Part shown: piece by piece, positions 57,665-62,006 of the stretch
Layout of the letters: each line of letters begins with the position of its first letter
Numbering within the stretch: position 1 is the first letter of the stretch
Assembly (NCBI GenBank): GCA_016793505.1
Contig: JAEULW010000177.1
Coordinates: 1 to 62,006 of the forward strand
Length of the DNA stretch: 62,006 nucleotides
Source of the DNA: Methylobacteriaceae bacterium
GTDB taxonomy: Bacteria > Pseudomonadota > Alphaproteobacteria > Rhizobiales > Beijerinckiaceae
Reading direction: 5' to 3'
Notes under the pieces: model-generated
What the model saw: only the letters and a program-made list of their open reading frames with translations
Database searches by the model: none
Told to the model about the DNA's origin: nothing
Made by a program: the position numbers and the translations under genes

Positions 57665-58459
57665 TCAGTGCGACACGCCGAGATAGGCGTCGATGACCTT
57701 CTGGTCGGCCTTCACCTCGGCCGGCGTGCCGTCGGCGATCTTGCGTCCGTATTCGAGCACGACGATGCGGTCGGACAGATCCATGACGACGCCCATGTCG
57801 TGCTCGATCAGCGCGATGGTGGTGCCATAGTGCTGGTTCACGTCGATGATGAAGCGGCTCATGTCCTCTTTTTCTTCGAGGTTCATGCCCGCCATCGGTT
57901 CGTCGAGCAGCAGCAGCGTCGGCTCCATGGCCAGGGCGCGGCCGAGCTCGACGCGCTTCTGCAGGCCATAGGGCAGCTTGCCGACCGGCGTCTTGCGGAT
58001 CGCCTCGATCTCGAGAAAATCGATGATCTCCTCGCAGAACTTGCGATGTTCGATCTCCTCGGCGAGAGCCGGGCCCTGGCGCAGAAGCTGCCAGAAGAAC
58101 CCACGGTTCATCTTCAGCGTGCGGCCGGCCATGATGTTGTCGAGCGTCGTCATGCCCTTGAACAGCGCGACGTTCTGGAACGTGCGGGCGATGCCCTGGG
58201 TTGCGGCCTCGTAGGGCTTCATGCGGGCGCGCGTCGCGCCGGCGAAGCTGATGCGGCCTTCGTTCGGATGGTAGAAGCCGTTGATGACGTTGAGCATCGA
58301 CGTCTTGCCCGCGCCGTTCGGGCCGATGATGGCGCGGATTTCGCTCTTGCGGATGTCGAAGGAGACTTCGGTGATCGCCCTAACGCCGCCGAAGGCGAGC
58401 GAGACGTTGTCGACGGAGAGCAGCGTCTCGCCCGGCTTGATCGCGTCGGCGCCGCTCAT
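57665..58459 (-). CDS. livG: Branched-chain amino-acid type ABC transporter ATPase LivG
   Basis: A 264-residue ABC ATPase. Walker A is IGPNGAGKTSMLNVING, the signature is a LPYGLQKRVELGRALAMEP form of the usual sequence and Walker B is LLLLDEPMAGMN; IALIEHDMGVVMDLSDRIVV is the LivG switch region. The ATG at 58459 overlaps the acyl-CoA ligase stop by 4 bases (ATGA). Confidence 0.94.
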   Translation of the reverse strand: MSGADAIKPGETLLSVDNVSLAFGGVRAITEVSFDIRKSEIRAIIGPNGAGKTSMLNVINGFYHPNEGRISFAGATRARMKPYEAATQGIARTFQNVALFKGMTTLDNIMAGRTLKMNRGFFWQLLRQGPALAEEIEHRKFCEEIIDFLEIEAIRKTPVGKLPYGLQKRVELGRALAMEPTLLLLDEPMAGMNLEEKEDMSRFIIDVNQHYGTTIALIEHDMGVVMDLSDRIVVLEYGRKIADGTPAEVKADQKVIDAYLGVSH

Positions 58460-60423
58460 GCCGCCTTCTCCTGCGAGGCCTGCCGCTTCATGTCGACGAT
58501 CCGCACATTGGCGGCGATGGCGCCCTTGCGGCCGTCCTCGAAGGTGACTTCGGTGCGGATGTCGGCGTTGTTCGAGCCGTCGTAGAGTGCGGTCACCAGC
58601 GGCGCATAACGCTCGGCGATGAAGCCGCGGCGCACTTTCTGCGTGCGCGTCAGCTCGCCGTCGTCGGCGTCGAGCTCCTTGTGCAGAATGAGGAAGCGGG
58701 CGATCTGCGCTGCCGCCATCATCGGCTCGGCGGCGAGCGAGCGGTTCACTTCATCCACGTGTTCTTCGATCATCTCGTAGACGCGCGGATGGCCGGCGAG
58801 CTCCTGATAGGAGGCGTAGCTGACATTGTTGCGCTCGGCCCAGGCGCCGACCGAGGCGAGATCGATGTTGAGCATCACGGTCGCGAAGTCGCGGGCGTCG
58901 CCGAAGGCCACCGCCTCCTTGATATTGGGGAAGAACTTCAGCTTGTTCTCGATGTATTTGGGCGCGAACATCGCGCCGCTCTTCAGCTTGCCGACGTCCT
59001 TGGCGCGATCGATGATGCGCAGTTGGCCGTCCTTGTCGAAGAAGCCGGCGTCGCCGGTCTTGACGAAGCCGTCCTCGGTCAGCGTCTCGCGCGTCTTGTC
59101 GGCGTCCTTGTAATACTCGACGAAGCGGCCGGGCGAGCGGAACTGGACTTCGCCATCCTCGGTCAGGCGGATCGACACGTTCGGCGCGGCGGGGCCGACA
59201 GCGTCGGAGCGCACCTCGCCATCCTTCTGGCAGGTGACATAGAGGAAGGCCTCTGTCTGTCCGTAGAGCTGCTTCAGATTGATGCCGAGCGAGCGGTAGA
59301 AGGAGAACAGCTCGGCGCCGATCGCCTCGCCCGCGGTGTAGGCGGTGCGGATGCGGGTGAAGCCGAGCGTATTCTTCAGCGGCCCGTAGACCAGCCATTC
59401 GCCCAGCCGGTAGGACAGGCGCGCGCCCAAGGGAACGCTCTCGCCGTCGAGAATTTTCTCGCCCCACTGTTTCGCCACGGCGATGTAGTGGTGGAACATC
59501 TTCTTCTTCAGCGCGCCAGCGTCCTCCATGCGGATCATGACGCGGGTGAGCAGCGACTCGAAGACGCGCGGCGGGGCGAAATAGAAGGTCGGGCCGATCT
59601 CGCGCAGGTCCTGCTGGGCGGTGTCGGGGCTCTCCGGGCAGGCCATGCAGAAACCGGCGACGATCGCCTGCGCATAGTTCAGATAGTGGTCGCCGACCCA
59701 GGCGAGCGGCAGATAGGCGAGCACCTCGTCGCGGTCGTTCAGGTGGTCGAAGGCGACGGTGTCGCTCGCCGCCGCGACGGAGCCGCCAGCGCTCATCACC
59801 ACGCCCTTGGAGCGGCCGGTGGTGCCGGAGGTGTAGAGAATGATCGACGCGTCGTCGCCACGGCCCGCGGCGACCGAGGCGTCGATGCGCCGACCCGCTT
59901 CCGGATCCTTCGCCAGCGCCTCGCGGCCCTGCGCGATCAGCGCGGCGACCGGCGAGAGGCGGGCGCGGTCATAGTCCTCGAGGCCGCGCTCCTCGTCATA
60001 GACGACATGGGTGAGCAGCGGCAGCCGATCGGCCATCGAGAGAATCTTGTCGACCTGCTCCTGATCCTGCACGACGGCGATCTTCACGTCGGCATTTTCG
60101 AGCACATAGGCCATCTCGTCGGCGACGGCGTCGGCATAGACGGGCACGGGCACGGCGCGCAGCGTCTGCGCCGCGGCGATGGCCCAGTACATGGCGGGAC
60201 GGTTGGAGCCGACAATGGCGACCTTGTCGCCCCGGCCGACGCCGAGGCCGGCGAAGGCGTGCGCCAGCGCGCGGACGATCTCCCAGGATTGCGCCCAGGA
60301 CCAGGTCTGCCAGATGCCGCGATCCTTGCGGCGGATCGCCGGACGCTCCGGCCGCTGCGCCGCGTTGCGCGCATAGAGCTTGGGAAACGTGTCCAGCTCC
60401 GGCTGTCCGGTCGTCGTGCTCAC
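58456..60423 (-). CDS. Long-chain-type acyl-CoA synthetase (AMP-forming)
   Basis: A 655-residue adenylate-forming ligase. The P-loop is ILYTSGTTGRSKGVVMS. Further motifs are YGQTEAFLYVTCQ (AMP binding) and FVKTGDAGFFDKDGQLRIID, and ADDGELTRTQKVRRGFIAE holds the C-terminal lysine. It is of the FadD15/long-chain or aryl acid group. The GTG start at 60423 has GGGGAGG 9 bases upstream; an ATG at 60459 is also possible but its GGGAGG is only 2 bases away. It is the first gene of the liv-type operon and probably activates the imported acid. Confidence 0.9.
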   Translation of the reverse strand: MSTTTGQPELDTFPKLYARNAAQRPERPAIRRKDRGIWQTWSWAQSWEIVRALAHAFAGLGVGRGDKVAIVGSNRPAMYWAIAAAQTLRAVPVPVYADAVADEMAYVLENADVKIAVVQDQEQVDKILSMADRLPLLTHVVYDEERGLEDYDRARLSPVAALIAQGREALAKDPEAGRRIDASVAAGRGDDASIILYTSGTTGRSKGVVMSAGGSVAAASDTVAFDHLNDRDEVLAYLPLAWVGDHYLNYAQAIVAGFCMACPESPDTAQQDLREIGPTFYFAPPRVFESLLTRVMIRMEDAGALKKKMFHHYIAVAKQWGEKILDGESVPLGARLSYRLGEWLVYGPLKNTLGFTRIRTAYTAGEAIGAELFSFYRSLGINLKQLYGQTEAFLYVTCQKDGEVRSDAVGPAAPNVSIRLTEDGEVQFRSPGRFVEYYKDADKTRETLTEDGFVKTGDAGFFDKDGQLRIIDRAKDVGKLKSGAMFAPKYIENKLKFFPNIKEAVAFGDARDFATVMLNIDLASVGAWAERNNVSYASYQELAGHPRVYEMIEEHVDEVNRSLAAEPMMAAAQIARFLILHKELDADDGELTRTQKVRRGFIAERYAPLVTALYDGSNNADIRTEVTFEDGRKGAIAANVRIVDMKRQASQEKAA

Positions 60424-60608
60424 GACGCGCGTCCTCCCCTCGGCATGCGCCCGGCGCATTTCCTCCCGCGTCGCTTAGACTTTCGTCTGAGACATTCGTC
60501 CGACGCGTGTTGGCCATACCCTCGCAACATGGCCGTTGCTTTTCAAGGGTCGGCTTGACAGACAGATGGCGATCGGGTCGATAGGCGTGCCGAAAAGTCC
60601 GCAGCGCA

Positions 60609-61283
60609 TCAGTCGCCATGCGTGGACAGGCTGGCGCGGTCGAGAATGCGCAGGCCGCTGCGTTCGACCACCAGCAGGCGTTCGGCCTCGAGCTTCTTCA
60701 ACGCGCCGTTGGTCGCCTGCCGGGACAGGCCGCATAACAGCGCCAGCTCCTCCTGACTGATCTCGATGCGCGAGACGTCCATCGCGGTCAGGGCGGGATT
60801 GACCAGCCAGGCGACATTGCGGGCGGTGCGCGAGACGGCCTCGAGCGTGCGGTCGTGCTCGACCAGCGCGATGAACTGGCCGAGACGCTCGTTGAACTGG
60901 CGCACGAGAAAGCCGTTGAAGGCGACCGAGTGCAGCGTCAGCCAGTCGAAGGTGCGGCGGTTCATGATGGCGATGCGCGACTCGCGCAGCGCGATCACTT
61001 CGTAGCGTCGCGGCTCGTTCTTGAGCAGCGAGCCTTCGCCGAACCACATGCCGGGGGCGAGGCCGGCATAAGTGACGCTCTTGCCGGTGGACAGGGTCGA
61101 GCCGAGTTTCAGCAGGCCGGACATCACGCCCGTCCAGCCGTCCAGCACGTCGCCGCGGTGACAGAGATAGGCGCCGCGCGCATAGGCGCGGACGACGATT
61201 CCGCGCCGGGCGCGCTCGAGTTCGTCCGCTGGCAGCACGCGCGCCCAGAGCGCCGCGCCGGTCAGTTCCTCAGCCGAGATCAC
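60609..61283 (-). CDS. Crp/Fnr-family transcriptional regulator
   Basis: A 224-residue regulator. The cyclic-nucleotide-binding-like jelly roll spans about residues 20-130 (GAYLCHRGDVLDGWTGVMSG, GMWFGEGSLL). It is followed by a long dimer helix and a C-terminal winged helix-turn-helix (ISQEELALLCGLSRQATNGA). Key cAMP-binding residues (the RxS pair of CRP) are not visible, so the effector is probably different. It lies upstream of the liv-type operon on the same strand and is a good candidate for its control. Confidence 0.9.
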   Translation of the reverse strand: MISAEELTGAALWARVLPADELERARRGIVVRAYARGAYLCHRGDVLDGWTGVMSGLLKLGSTLSTGKSVTYAGLAPGMWFGEGSLLKNEPRRYEVIALRESRIAIMNRRTFDWLTLHSVAFNGFLVRQFNERLGQFIALVEHDRTLEAVSRTARNVAWLVNPALTAMDVSRIEISQEELALLCGLSRQATNGALKKLEAERLLVVERSGLRILDRASLSTHGD

Positions 61284-61356
61284 GCGCCCGTCGCCCGCCC
61301 TTTGCGAGCGGCGATCATGGCCGCTCGCCGGGGGCGCGACAAGCGCGCCGTCGGGG

Positions 61357-62006
61357 CTATTCGGCGGCGAGCGGCGCTGCGGCCGGGGCGCGCCAGCGCT
61401 CCATCAGGGTCGCCTCTTCGGCCCTCGCCGCCTCGACGTGCCGCGCCTTGACGTGGCCGAAGCCCCTGATCTTCTCCGGCAGCGACAGGAGCGCCAGGGC
61501 GACGCCGTGCTTTTCGGGCGTCAGGCCGCGCTCGATCTCGCTCAGGCGCGCCTCGTAATCCGCGAGCAGCTGGCGCTCCATGCGCCGCTCATGGGTGCGG
61601 CCGAAGAGGTCGAGCGGCGTGCCGCGCAGGCCTTTCAACCGCGCCAGGACGCGCATGGCCGGCGTCAACCAGGGGCCGAAGCTCGATTTGGCCGGCGCGC
61701 CGGTCGCCGGATCGCGCCGCCCGAGAATGGGCGGCGCCATCTGGTATTCGAGTTTCAGGTCGCCCTCGAAGGTCGCCGCGAGCTGGCGGGCGAAAGAGCC
61801 GTCCGTATAGAGCCGGGCGACCTCGTATTCGTCCTTGATCGCCATCAGCTTGAACAGATAGCGCGCGGCCGCCTCGGCGAGGCCCGCCTTGCCGGGGGCG
61901 AGGCGTTTTTCGGCCTCGGCGATGCGGGCGACGGCGGCGCGGTAGCGTTCGGCGTAGGCGGCGTTCGACTGGGGCCGCCGCGCCGCCCACGATCCGGCCG
62001 CCGTCG
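61357..62006 (-). CDS. Indolepyruvate ferredoxin oxidoreductase, C-terminal part (cut by window)
   Basis: The last 215 residues of a much larger protein whose start lies beyond the window end; the frame is open to base 62006. Recognisable C-terminal blocks are ARYLFKLMAIKDEYEVARLY, EYQMAPPILGRRDPATG and EKIRGFGHVKARHVEAA, matching the proteobacterial single-chain indolepyruvate/2-oxoacid ferredoxin oxidoreductase. Such enzymes turn aryl pyruvates into aryl-acetyl-CoA. The location beside a PaaK-like ligase operon suggests an aromatic-acid theme. Confidence 0.88.
   Translation of the reverse strand, partial: TAAGSWAARRPQSNAAYAERYRAAVARIAEAEKRLAPGKAGLAEAAARYLFKLMAIKDEYEVARLYTDGSFARQLAATFEGDLKLEYQMAPPILGRRDPATGAPAKSSFGPWLTPAMRVLARLKGLRGTPLDLFGRTHERRMERQLLADYEARLSEIERGLTPEKHGVALALLSLPEKIRGFGHVKARHVEAARAEEATLMERWRAPAAAPLAAE

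Overview
This 62 kb window is GC-rich chromosomal DNA from an alphaproteobacterium, most likely a member of the Rhizobiales (Hyphomicrobiales). Supporting signs are an RpoH heat-shock sigma factor, a CpdR-type single-domain response regulator, PEPxxWA-type sorting tails, a ROSE-like thermosensor candidate in front of an hsp20 gene, and a Zur-like operator at a zinc uptake operon. Nothing in it looks like a phage, a plasmid core, an insertion sequence or a CRISPR array. Most genes sit in short, tightly packed operons, and 4-base ATGA/GTGA overlaps are common.

Layout. 1-6 kb: the end of an unknown membrane protein, two divergent PEP-CTERM exported proteins, rpoH, an RluD-family pseudouridine synthase and an acyl-CoA dehydrogenase. 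6-9 kb: a small exported protein, a TadG-like von Willebrand protein and a small membrane protein. 9-12.4 kb: a TAXI-type TRAP transporter (binding protein, intrinsic terminator, fused permease, DUF1850 protein). 12.5-16 kb: a Tat-exported OpgG/OpgD glucan protein and a DUF1963 protein. 16-18.8 kb: a cobalt-type nitrile hydratase operon (alpha, beta, accessory protein) divergent from an SDR gene. 19-26 kb: a LacI-controlled sugar import operon without its own ATPase, with a GH2 enzyme and an unrecognised 383-residue protein. 26.3 kb: tRNA-Val(GAC). 26.4-30.7 kb: a zinc operon (small membrane protein, znuC, znuB, znuA, DHCW cupin, COG0523 GTPase) behind a Zur-like palindrome.

30.7-38 kb: a GST and glutamate synthase (gltB, a YbjQ-family gene, gltD). 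38-43 kb: threonine aldolase, a proline-rich exported protein, a quinone oxidoreductase, hsp20 with its leader and a lysophospholipase-like hydrolase. 43-50 kb: hisN, an MFS transporter, an orphan terminator, an N-formylglutamate amidohydrolase facing cpdR, ferrochelatase and a 5'-nucleotidase-like protein. 50-52 kb: pcaHG and a BrnTA toxin-antitoxin locus whose toxin gene has a nonsense codon. 52-62 kb: a branched-chain amino-acid/aromatic-acid type ABC importer (livHMGF plus binding protein) with two acyl-CoA ligases, a Crp/Fnr regulator and the end of an indolepyruvate oxidoreductase.

The most notable points are: (i) intrinsic hairpins placed just after two transporter binding-protein genes, one ending 1 base before a possible start codon of the permease; (ii) a ROSE-like hairpin that buries the hsp20 ribosome binding site; (iii) the zinc operon with an undescribed small His-containing membrane protein as first gene; (iv) the sugar operon pairing GH2 with an unknown helical protein; (v) the broken brnT beside an intact brnA; and (vi) several palindromic or MITE-like intergenic repeats.
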